From positions 1-19,220 of the forward strand of contig CAIJXA010000104.1 of assembly GCA_903824515.1 (NCBI GenBank): a stretch of 19,220 bases of DNA, written 5' to 3'. This stretch comes from an uncultured bacterium (GTDB lineage Bacteria > Patescibacteriota > Minisyncoccia > Moranbacterales > GWC2-37-73). The notes beneath the pieces are model-generated. The model was given only the letters and a program-made list of their open reading frames with translations. It searched no databases and had not been told where the DNA came from. Of this stretch, positions 1 through 6,309 are shown in pieces. Each line of letters begins with the position of its first letter. The first letter of the stretch is position 1. Both the position numbers and the translations under genes were made by a program.

Positions 1-2942
1 ACATTGTACGAGCCGGTCGTATTGCTCGCGAGTGTTCCGCTATTGATATACGTGCCGAAAACGACATTGAACGAGCCGGTCGTATTCAAGAAAAGTGAAC
101 TATCGCCATACGCACTATTTTCATAGCCAGTCGTATTACGTGCAAGCGTCTCCCACCCGGTCGCGGTATTGTAACTTCCGGTGGTGTTAGATCGGAGGGC
201 GCTGTAACCAAAAGCAGTACTACCTCCGCCGGTGGTATTCATAGCTCCCGCACCGACTCCGACAAAAGAATTATCAAGACCAGATCCCCCGCTCCGGATC
301 TCCAGACCGATGGAATTGTCCGAATTGCGCACGATTTGAGTAGCATCCGCTTTGGTGACTTCACGCATGGAGATATTGTCAATCGAGCCTTCCCAGACGC
401 CGTCAGGCATGAAGGTGAGTGCGGTATCATAACCGGAAGATGCACTAACGACGATAGTTTGTGTCTCACTGCCGACTTGTTGGCCGAAGGAATACTCCCA
501 AGAATCACCAAGAGAAACAGACAGCGGGTTCGACCACTGTGCCGGATTTGGGGTCGTAGTGTTTATGGTAAAAGTGATCTGATAACTCTTGCCTCTGATT
601 GGATGTCCGCCGGTATGAGCGCTGGCAAGTGTAAGCGGATTGGCTCCAGCCACATGGGTAGCCACGCCCGACCCGGCGCTCCAGCCAGTGCCGGTCCAAT
701 CACCGAGCGACGAGGCGAAGTCGCGGTTGTCTGTCCCGGTGATGAGTTCCGAACCCATAACCCCGGAGGTATGAGTACCCACGATATCGAGTCGCGCCTC
801 GGGGGTCATGGTCCCGAGACCCACATTTCCGTACACCGGGATTTCGTGACTTGAAATGAAAATGTAACTACCTTCTGCGACGCCGGTCTGCCGGGAGCCG
901 TCCGCAGACATGGCGACGCCTTCCCAATGGTGACCCGGATATGAGACAGTCCATGTGACGCCATAATCAGTAGACACATACATCGGCCCATAAAAATCGA
1001 GTACGGTCTGTTGGGAACCGTCCGCGGATATGGCGACGCCGTGCCAGTCACCGACCGTCCCGGTCGTGTTCCACGTAACGCCATAGTTCGACGAGCGATA
1101 GATATACCCATCACCGTGGTCAAGTGCGGTCTGATATTTACCAGTCGAATCCATGCCGATATTCCGCCAGTATCTATTTGATTCCTCCGGTGTCCAATTC
1201 ACGCCGAAGTCGGAAGAAACATAGATCTGACCATTGGAAACGACCGCGGTCTGATAGTGGCCGTCCGAAGACATCACCACACTTTTCCAATTTCTGTTCG
1301 ACTCAGTGGAATTCCAGGTGACGCCGGAGTCGGTCGAGATATAAATCTGTCCGCCATACTCCACCGCAGTCTGTCGCGAACCATCTGAAGACATGGCGAT
1401 GTGCTGCCAATTCCTATTCGATTCGGTGGCGGTCCAGGTGACGCCGGAGTCGGTCGAGATATAAATCTGTCCGCCATACTCCACCGCCGTCTGTCGAGAA
1501 CCATCTGAAGACATGGCGACACTTACCCAATCTCTCACCGAATCCTTGGGCGTCCAGGTCTCACCATAGTCAGAGGAAATATAGATCTGCTCGCCATACC
1601 CGACTGCGGTCTGATACTGGCCGGTCGAAGACATGGTAATCCCATTCCAATATCTGTCTGCATCGGTCATCCTCGCAGTCGAGAGATACGCGGTGGCGGG
1701 ATCCAGGCTCGCCACGGCAAGCAACGTGTTCGAACCGCTCATGGTCCACGCGTTCTTGATCCACTCCGTCGCAGAACCGGTTGAAGAGAGGATCATACCG
1801 CTCGTCCCGACGGAATTTGTGGAATCATAAAGACCTCCAGTCAAACGCATGTTACCAGCAACATGCAAGATTTGAGTTGGAGCGGTAGTGCCGATGCCCA
1901 GCCTATTATTAGTATCGTCCCAAAAGAAACTTAAATTATTTTGGGTCAGCTTTGTACCATCCGAAAAAACAACTCCGCCAGCTGTAAAATCAGTGCTACC
2001 GGTGCCGCCACTGGCAAAAGGCAAAATTCCCAGCAAGGCAGCTGACAGATCAATAGTGCGCCAAGCTGGCAAACCGCCAGTCACAGAAAGCACTTGATTT
2101 TCTGAACCAATATTTAATTTAGCTAGTTGATTGCCACTTTGACCATAAAGTAAATCGCCAAGAGCAAAGGTGGAAAAACCAGTGCCGCCATTAATTGGGT
2201 TCAGAGCGTTGGTCAGATTTAAAGTGTTGAAAATTACGTTAGAAATAGTGGAAAGATTTTGATCAATAGTCGCATCAACTGAAACAGTCAGCGTATTGCT
2301 ACCAGAAAGATTTACTCCGTTGTAAGTTTTGCCAGTCAGGGTGTTGGCAATATACTTGTCAGCCAACGCTTTACCCTGCCAAGTTCCAGCTGTGATAGTT
2401 CCGACTTGATTAATATTTTTTAGGATAGTTGAATCCAGGGTCCCAGTGGTTGAAATTAGAGGAATTTCTCCAACCTGATTACCAATAGTTTTGCCTTGCA
2501 GAAAATTAGAGTTGAAAGCTGTTGGAACCGAGGCAATTTTTTTGCGCGGAATCATTTCACTGTCATTGCCAATCATCACCCCAAGATAATAGTCGCCACT
2601 ACTGAAAGTTAAAGTTGGTGGCAATGGGTTGTTGGCACCTAAATAGGCGTTGAGCAGTCCATTGTTAATGTCAACTGTTTGAGTTTCTTGCCAGACTTGA
2701 AAAGCTTGATCGGAATTGGAAGGATAAGGATCAAGGTTTTGGCGATCCGCCGTATAAATTGCAAAGCGAACATCATATTTTCCATTTGGTAAAGTATCAC
2801 TATCACTAGAAAGGACAAACGCTGTAATTCCAAGCTGACCAGCTGTTTGACCAGGAGCAGAACTGACGCCAAAAGGCAACCCCAAAAACACAATGCTAAG
2901 GCTTGTGAAAAAAAATATTTTGATTTTATTTTTAATCTTCAT
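1..2942 (-). CDS. Tail-fibre-like giant surface protein with Asp-box propeller and NTTG repeats (3' end beyond window)
   Basis: The frame stays open from ATG 2942 to the left edge (980 residues). A UGA lies six codons upstream with no ATG between, which fixes this start. Order seen: signal peptide (1-29, hydrophobic core FFFTSLSIVFLGLPFG); phage-fibre-like beta region with two GGTG motifs (about 255-320); a GIGTTAPTQILHVAG segment (about 347-361); seven repeats of about 40 residues built on MSSDGxxQTAV and an Asp-box such as ISTDSGVTW (about 425-700); a second GLGTMTPEARLDI segment; a CBM_4_9-like beta-sandwich (about 725-875, ELITG...IDNISM); then 17-residue NTTGxxNxAxG repeats to the edge. 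This order is known from tail spikes and adhesins that end in a peptidase S74 intramolecular chaperone, so such a C-terminus beyond the window is an inference. Composition changes sharply near 1800: GC-rich codons (acg, tcg, ccg, gcg) towards the edge, AT-rich codons towards the start. Probably secreted and surface-exposed; ligand unknown. Confidence 0.85.
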   Translation of the reverse strand, partial: MKIKNKIKIFFFTSLSIVFLGLPFGVSSAPGQTAGQLGITAFVLSSDSDTLPNGKYDVRFAIYTADRQNLDPYPSNSDQAFQVWQETQTVDINNGLLNAYLGANNPLPPTLTFSSGDYYLGVMIGNDSEMIPRKKIASVPTAFNSNFLQGKTIGNQVGEIPLISTTGTLDSTILKNINQVGTITAGTWQGKALADKYIANTLTGKTYNGVNLSGSNTLTVSVDATIDQNLSTISNVIFNTLNLTNALNPINGGTGFSTFALGDLLYGQSGNQLAKLNIGSENQVLSVTGGLPAWRTIDLSAALLGILPFASGGTGSTDFTAGGVVFSDGTKLTQNNLSFFWDDTNNRLGIGTTAPTQILHVAGNMRLTGGLYDSTNSVGTSGMILSSTGSATEWIKNAWTMSGSNTLLAVASLDPATAYLSTARMTDADRYWNGITMSSTGQYQTAVGYGEQIYISSDYGETWTPKDSVRDWVSVAMSSDGSRQTAVEYGGQIYISTDSGVTWTATESNRNWQHIAMSSDGSRQTAVEYGGQIYISTDSGVTWNSTESNRNWKSVVMSSDGHYQTAVVSNGQIYVSSDFGVNWTPEESNRYWRNIGMDSTGKYQTALDHGDGYIYRSSNYGVTWNTTGTVGDWHGVAISADGSQQTVLDFYGPMYVSTDYGVTWTVSYPGHHWEGVAMSADGSRQTGVAEGSYIFISSHEIPVYGNVGLGTMTPEARLDIVGTHTSGVMGSELITGTDNRDFASSLGDWTGTGWSAGSGVATHVAGANPLTLASAHTGGHPIRGKSYQITFTINTTTPNPAQWSNPLSVSLGDSWEYSFGQQVGSETQTIVVSASSGYDTALTFMPDGVWEGSIDNISMREVTKADATQIVRNSDNSIGLEIRSGGSGLDNSFVGVGAGAMNTTGGGSTAFGYSALRSNTTGSYNTATGWETLARNTTGYENSAYGDSSLFLNTTGSFNVVFGTYINSGTLASNTTGSYN
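1321..1560 (-). repeat. Two near-identical 120-nt tandem units encoding Asp-box blades
   Basis: The first 60 bases of the units at 1321 and 1441 differ at only two positions; the second halves differ more. Both encode a blade with the sequence RQTAVEYGGQIYISTDSGVTW. More diverged units flank them on both sides, giving seven blades in all, the usual number for a BNR/Asp-box propeller. The high DNA identity suggests recent duplication or gene conversion. Confidence 0.85.
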
Positions 2943-3004
2943 CAACCAGAACAATTCTCACCCCAGTGATTTTTGGTAATAACTTATTCTGCTATCTCAT
3001 CAGA

Positions 3005-3026
3005 AATGAAGATTTTTATCTTCATT
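3005..3026 (-). other. Perfect AT-rich hairpin in the leader of the tail-fibre-like gene
   Basis: AATGAAGAT (3005-3013) and ATCTTCATT (3018-3026) form a 9-bp stem with a TTTT loop. It begins about 10 bases downstream of the -10 box at 3036-3041, so it would sit near the 5' end of the mRNA. No T-run follows on the minus strand, so it is not a terminator. It could stabilise the 5' end or be an operator. Confidence 0.5.
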
Positions 3027-3033
3027 GATAGAC

Positions 3034-3064
3034 AAATTATATCACAATTTTTGATTTTTTTGTA
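3034..3064 (-). promoter_or_regulatory. Extended -10 promoter of the tail-fibre-like gene
   Basis: On the minus strand TGATATAAT (TG-n plus a perfect TATAAT at 3041-3036) follows an A-rich tract. No good -35 hexamer is visible, as expected for an extended -10 promoter. The predicted leader is about 85 nt. The same box, nearly base for base, recurs at 4078-4104 before the Fn3 protein gene. Confidence 0.6.
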
Positions 3065-3068
3065 TAGT

Positions 3069-3097
3069 GAAAAAGTTGGCTTGAAAAAATTGCCAAC
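3069..3097 (-). terminator. Intrinsic terminator of the small Fn3 gene
   Basis: Minus strand: GTTGGC (3097-3092), an 11-nt loop, GCCAAC (3080-3075), then TTTTT (3074-3070). It lies about 65 nt after the stop at 3163 and just before the next promoter, so it separates the two transcription units. Confidence 0.6.
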
Positions 3098-3162
3098 ATA
3101 CAACTTTATGCTTATGGATTATCAATCTACCCAAGACGGATTCGGAAAGACGAAAAACAAAG

Positions 3163-3915
3163 CTATTTTTTGATTGCCCAACTGAAAATCTGATTGAACT
3201 GTTGCGTGATCAAGTCAAAAACTGAAGCATTTTTCTTGCCAGTATAAATGCTGAAATCTTCAGACTTTTTTTGATTGCTCCAGCGATCAGTGGCTAAAAT
3301 TGAAAAAGTATATCGCTTAGATTGCTCTAAATCAGAAAGCACCAAAGCATGAGAATAACCAAAACCACCTTCAGAAAGTTTCTTGGAAATTCCCCCATTT
3401 TCATAGGTAACCTCCGAAGCAGCCATTTTATTGGTCTTCCAACGAATCAGCAAATTGGTTTGCGATCCATCCTTCGATGAAAGCATCTCACTGCGGACAT
3501 CGGTCACATTAAGCGGCATTGTTTCTGTTTCGCTCGTCAAAAGCTGCGTGTTACTGCCAAAGGATATTTCCTTGATTTGATATTTTTCGCTTTTTGAAAC
3601 AGCTATTAGATTTTTTTGATTGCCAGTAGAGGTGTCGATTGCTGGAGAAACACCACTAACATCATTGGCAAAAGTATCCGCAGTGGTGTCTGGGGGAATT
3701 TGAGTGGCCACATCCGGCACCTGAGAAACACTTAGCAATGCTTTTAATCTTCGTTGCCAAAAAAAGACAAAGACCAGCAATGCAAGTACTAATAAAATTA
3801 CCAAAATTCTGAAAAACTTTTTTCTTTTTCGAAAATAAAGATTTACTTTCATTCGCCAGTTGTCTTCAGGCGGAACATAGAAGGAATCCTTTGTTGGACC
3901 AGTATTTTTTTTCAT
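3163..3915 (-). CDS. Membrane-anchored single-Fn3 protein with a C-terminal FxxIFxWA tail
   Basis: 250 residues from ATG 3915. A TTG 54 bases upstream would add a polar extension and is less likely. A basic cytoplasmic N-terminus (RKRKK at 29-33) leads into one membrane helix (34-53), so the rest should be outside. A polar linker (60-135) follows, then one fibronectin-III-like domain (about 137-226) with LLIRWKTN, ASEVTY and RYTFSILATDRWSN strands. The protein ends in a short amphipathic tail (SVFDLITQQFNQIFSWAIKK) that aligns without gaps to the end of the giant RCC1/Fn3 protein. No Shine-Dalgarno sequence is visible; the bases before the ATG are A-rich. The gene has its own promoter region and terminator. 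Function is not known; a cell-envelope scaffold or partner of the giant protein is an inference. Confidence 0.8.
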   Translation of the reverse strand: MKKNTGPTKDSFYVPPEDNWRMKVNLYFRKRKKFFRILVILLVLALLVFVFFWQRRLKALLSVSQVPDVATQIPPDTTADTFANDVSGVSPAIDTSTGNQKNLIAVSKSEKYQIKEISFGSNTQLLTSETETMPLNVTDVRSEMLSSKDGSQTNLLIRWKTNKMAASEVTYENGGISKKLSEGGFGYSHALVLSDLEQSKRYTFSILATDRWSNQKKSEDFSIYTGKKNASVFDLITQQFNQIFSWAIKK

Positions 3916-4016
3916 TTTTTTATTGATTTTATTAATGTTTTCTGAAACTATACGACACTGCAAAACCAAACAAAGATGCCTGTCAGAGGGTTAAATTCAA
4001 AAAATTAATTCATAGT

Positions 4017-4046
4017 CTGGCAAATTTATTTTGCTTATTTTGCCAG
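4017..4046 (-). other. Inverted repeat in the leader of the small Fn3 gene
   Basis: CTGGCAAA (4017-4024) and TTTGCCAG (4039-4046) are a perfect 8-bp inverted repeat with a 14-nt AT-rich loop. It lies between the promoter box at 4078-4104 and the start at 3915. On the minus strand a run of Ts follows about 10 nt later, so a weak attenuator is possible; an operator is the alternative. Confidence 0.4.
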
Positions 4047-4077
4047 CTAACAAAAAATGCGTATAATTTTACAAATA

Positions 4078-4104
4078 AATTATATCACATTTTTCATTTT
4101 TTTA
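4078..4104 (-). promoter_or_regulatory. Extended -10 promoter box upstream of the small Fn3 gene
   Basis: Minus strand TGATATAATTT (TATAAT at 4084-4079) follows AAAAAAAT and GAAAAAT. The stretch matches 3034-3064 with a one-base length difference. It lies about 160 nt before ATG 3915. A second, nearer candidate -10 (TATAGT, 3952-3947) exists, so which one is used is open. Confidence 0.5.
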
Positions 4105-4145
4105 CACAGCACATTTTTAAAATTGTCGAAAAATAATATTCTTGA

Positions 4146-4823
4146 CTATTTTTTTACGCCAAGTTCTTCCTTTAATCTTCGCAAAATTAGGGCAGCTTCT
4201 TCTCGACCGCCAAGTCCGAAGGCCAGTCCAACCGCCAAAGAAACTGAAGCTATCAAACCAGTGAAAATAGTGTTGACCAAGGAAGTTGCAATTCCCAATT
4301 GAATCAAGGCTGCCAAAATTCCAAAAACCATTATGGCCCATTTTGAAATGACAGCCAACAAAGTTGCACTCATCACTCCTGCAACTTGCACGCTTCCTCT
4401 GACAACTGCATAGGCCATGTTTCCCATCACAAAAGCAATAGTCAAAATAACAATAGCAACCACCACGTTTGGCAAATACAAAATAATGCTATTGAGAAAA
4501 TTGGTCACTTCAATTAATCCCAAAATATCCGTGGCTGCCATCAAAAAAACCAGCACTAAAAACCATTTGACTAAATCGCCAAGAAACTGCGAAACAGAAA
4601 AACCGAAACCGACATGTTTGAGTTGTTTGGAAACATCAAAGCGTTCAATTTTCATTGTGTGCACAATTTTCGCAACAATTTTTCCAAAAATAGTTGCGAT
4701 CACAACTCCAATCAGAAAAACTAACAGCGCGCCTACTAGCGCCGGCAAAAAATTAGCAAATCTTTCCCACAATTGAAAAAGTGAAGCAGTTATCGCCTCT
4801 CCCCAAGTTTGAATATGATTCAT
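4146..4823 (-). CDS. Conserved-TM-helix membrane protein related to MscS-type channels
   Basis: 225 residues, ATG at 4823. Five hydrophobic helices are visible at about 24-48, 83-103, 110-134, 151-178 and 181-204. The last runs into GLAFGLGGREEA, the glycine/alanine-rich pattern of the pore-lining TM3 of small-conductance mechanosensitive channels. The beta-domain and C-terminal cage of true MscS are absent, since the protein stops about 20 residues after this motif. That fits the short conserved-TM-helix family (CmpX/YnaI-like N-terminal modules) rather than a complete channel. A role in membrane tension or envelope integrity is inferred from the family. It is the only gene here that is not clearly secreted or surface-exposed. 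A candidate -10 (TATAGT, 4844-4839) lies 15 nt before the start; no clear Shine-Dalgarno sequence is seen. Confidence 0.85.
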   Translation of the reverse strand: MNHIQTWGEAITASLFQLWERFANFLPALVGALLVFLIGVVIATIFGKIVAKIVHTMKIERFDVSKQLKHVGFGFSVSQFLGDLVKWFLVLVFLMAATDILGLIEVTNFLNSIILYLPNVVVAIVILTIAFVMGNMAYAVVRGSVQVAGVMSATLLAVISKWAIMVFGILAALIQLGIATSLVNTIFTGLIASVSLAVGLAFGLGGREEAALILRRLKEELGVKK

Positions 4824-4885
4824 GTAAATGATTTTTGAAACTATAAGTCAAAAAATGTTCTTATAATTTCAATTAAAAAAATTAT

Positions 4886-4935
4886 TATCTGCCGAGTGAG
4901 CGACTGTCACGGCTTACTGATGCTGGCTATTAATT
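4886..4935 (+). repeat. Probable degenerate, shortened copy of the intergenic structured repeat
   Basis: TTATCTGCCGAGTGAGCG at the left resembles the left end of the copies at 18739 and 7621 (TTATCTAGCGAAGTGAGCG). The right end (GGCTATTAATTTTA) loosely resembles their TATTAAT-plus-T end, and the middle is missing. On the minus strand GCCGTGA...TCAC..GGC makes a hairpin followed 8-10 nt later by TTTTTTT, so it may act as the terminator of the gene ending at 4936. Confidence 0.35.
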
Positions 4936-5829
4936 TTACGTTTTACTGTTTTCTTTTCTGATTTTTATTAATTTTTTAATAAAAATTCCAAACACCAAAA
5001 GCGCAATCAGCAAAAGAATTGGAAACAATTTTCCCACGACATAACCAGTTTTTTCCAGGAGCTGACCATTGCCATCCTTGAAAGAATATCTTATTTCATA
5101 AAAGCCAAAAACTGAAAGTCCGGATAAATTTTTTGTAAAGGTAACTTTTTTTCCCGGAAAAACAAAATGATTTTCGAAAGAAATTTCTCTTCTCTCGGTT
5201 GTAAAGGGATTAGCAATGGACAGCTTACTCTGAGGAACAAATTGCACATTTCCGCCATTAGCATAAACCACACTCACGTCCGCTGTTTTGTCAACGAATT
5301 TCAAATATGCCAACTTTTCAACTTTTCCAGCAGCATTTTGCGCATCACTGCTTGAAAGAATCAAATAAACTCCGATATTTCCACTGACTTTTGGACCCTG
5401 CGGCACAGAAGCATCCTCGGGAGCAAAAGAAACCATTGTCATCATCTGAGCATTGCTAATTTTCTCATTTTTCGGAAATTTTATATCAGCCTTCACGACT
5501 TGCAATTGTCCAGGCTTGAGCACAAAATCATTTTGTTCGAAAGCCACCCAGCTGCTTGGACCTTGGGTAACATCCACAAAAGTCAATTCATTTTCATTGC
5601 CAATCAGAATGTCTTTTTCTTCGAGGTGAACGACTTGCTCAACCGCTGTTTGATTTTTTATATTAAAAGAAAATTGAAGATCCTTTCCAGGCTCAGTTCT
5701 GAGCATGATTAAAGAGGTATCCACACTAAGGCCGGCATTGTCAGCTAAAACTTTTTCGCTGGAGAAAAAAAATCCCAAGAGAACAATCAGTAGACAAAAA
5801 AATTTTAATTTTCTTTTTTCCATGGACAT
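4936..5829 (-). CDS. DUF916/WxLIP-like membrane-anchored surface protein (second paralogue)
   Basis: 297 residues from ATG 5829; a second in-frame ATG lies two codons on. Signal peptide 1-29 (hydrophobic core 9-22, cleavage after VLA). The exported part has an N-terminal beta-sandwich (about 35-160) with the DUF916-type layout: a FSFNIKNQ strand, LKPGQ, then DIKFPKN and later SGNIGVYLIL. A second beta domain follows (about 168-262). One membrane helix (268-285) and a lysine-rich cytoplasmic tail end the protein. Length and layout match WxL-interacting proteins, whose N-terminal domain binds peptidoglycan and whose second domain binds WxL proteins. Assignment is by pattern, not by search. The gene at 6310-7377 has the same layout. 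A promoter at 5836-5864 would start the mRNA at or next to the AUG. Confidence 0.75.
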   Translation of the reverse strand: MSMEKRKLKFFCLLIVLLGFFFSSEKVLADNAGLSVDTSLIMLRTEPGKDLQFSFNIKNQTAVEQVVHLEEKDILIGNENELTFVDVTQGPSSWVAFEQNDFVLKPGQLQVVKADIKFPKNEKISNAQMMTMVSFAPEDASVPQGPKVSGNIGVYLILSSSDAQNAAGKVEKLAYLKFVDKTADVSVVYANGGNVQFVPQSKLSIANPFTTERREISFENHFVFPGKKVTFTKNLSGLSVFGFYEIRYSFKDGNGQLLEKTGYVVGKLFPILLLIALLVFGIFIKKLIKIRKENSKT

Positions 5830-5835
5830 AGGCTC

Positions 5836-5864
5836 ATCATACCAAAATATATAACTTCAACCAA
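5836..5864 (-). promoter_or_regulatory. Promoter placing the transcript start at the start codon
   Basis: Minus strand: TTGGTT (5864-5859), a 17-nt spacer ending in TGG, and TATGAT (5841-5836), i.e. an extended -10. Only six bases (GAGCCT) separate the -10 from ATG 5829, so initiation at the usual distance gives a leaderless or nearly leaderless mRNA. Confidence 0.5.
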
Positions 5865-5963
5865 AGATTAACTTTGAATTTTTATAAATTTGCTTGCTTT
5901 TTGAACCACAGCGACGGATCATGCGCAATTTATGGTCTTGAATGATTCAAAAGTAACTCGGAA

Positions 5964-6074
5964 TTTTTACGAACTCACGTTCTTTTTTGGCCATAGAAGC
6001 GACAGCAACTCCGAGCGCTTAGCTACAGTCTTGGGCTAAGCGTGTGCTCAAAAAAGGATGCAAGTTCATAAAAA
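5964..6074. ncRNA. Candidate structured RNA or DNA element (strand unresolved)
   Basis: Outer arms 5964-5988 and 6050-6074 pair over 25 positions with 20 matches. All five differences are transitions, so they could be G-U pairs: two on the plus strand and three on the minus. Inside, CGCTTAGC (6016-6023) pairs perfectly with GCTAAGCG (6035-6042) around an 11-nt loop, and GAG (6013-6015) can pair with CTC (6047-6049). It matches no family I recognise, and no promoter for it is evident. Confidence 0.35.
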
Positions 6075-6253
6075 TATTTTCAGGGACAAATGCTATTTTT
6101 CAAAACCATGATTTGTGGATGACCCACAACGACCGATGGAAAGCCCAAGCCATTAGTCACAATCCTTGACCAATGTGCGTGATCTAAAAAGTAAAGGAGT
6201 GAAGTAAAAATTTCTAAGCTTGTTTCTAAAACTTTACATTAAAAAGGAGTCAC

Positions 6254-6273
6254 GAAAAACTTTTGGCAAAAGT
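6254..6273 (-). terminator. Weak AT-rich terminator after the first DUF916-like gene
   Basis: Minus strand ACTTTT (6273-6268), loop GCC, AAAAGT (6264-6259), then TTTTT (6258-6254), about 40 nt after the stop at 6310. The stem has few GC pairs, so efficiency is uncertain. Confidence 0.4.
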
Positions 6274-6309
6274 CATCAAGCATTAGAAAGTAAAGGAGCA
6301 GCCCAAAAG

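Larger units (their letters stand above)
5842..6309. other. 468-nt spacer without a gene, rich in inverted repeats
   Basis: No credible gene is seen on either strand. Two blocks (6001-6060 and 6121-6180) have about 52% GC by hand count, well above the other spacers. The stretch holds an imperfect 25-nt inverted repeat enclosing an 8-bp hairpin (5964-6074), hairpins at 6113-6129 (TTGTGG/CCACAA) and 6151-6175 (CATTAGTCA/TGACCAATG, one mismatch), three loosely repeated units of about 50 nt (6187-6300) and a weak terminator (6254-6273). It may hold a non-coding RNA or a decayed mobile element. Confidence 0.5.

Noticed and set aside
336..854. 172-codon plus-strand open frame
   Set aside because: It lies antisense to the GC-rich part of the tail-fibre-like gene, has no start signals and encodes no domain-like sequence; high GC makes such shadows long.
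845..1665. CRISPR-like regular repeats
   Set aside because: The period is 120 nt, units are in frame and diverged, and they encode Asp-box blades; no short repeat/spacer pattern exists anywhere in the window.
2639..2893. 84-codon minus-strand frame overlapping the start of the tail-fibre-like gene
   Set aside because: It is out of frame with the signal peptide and repeat domains and has no support of its own.
5947..5994. Minus-strand mini-frame MAKKEREFVKIPSYF
   Set aside because: Only 15 codons, ended by UGA, and it coincides with the inverted-repeat arm; the code here uses UGA as stop, so read-through is not assumed.
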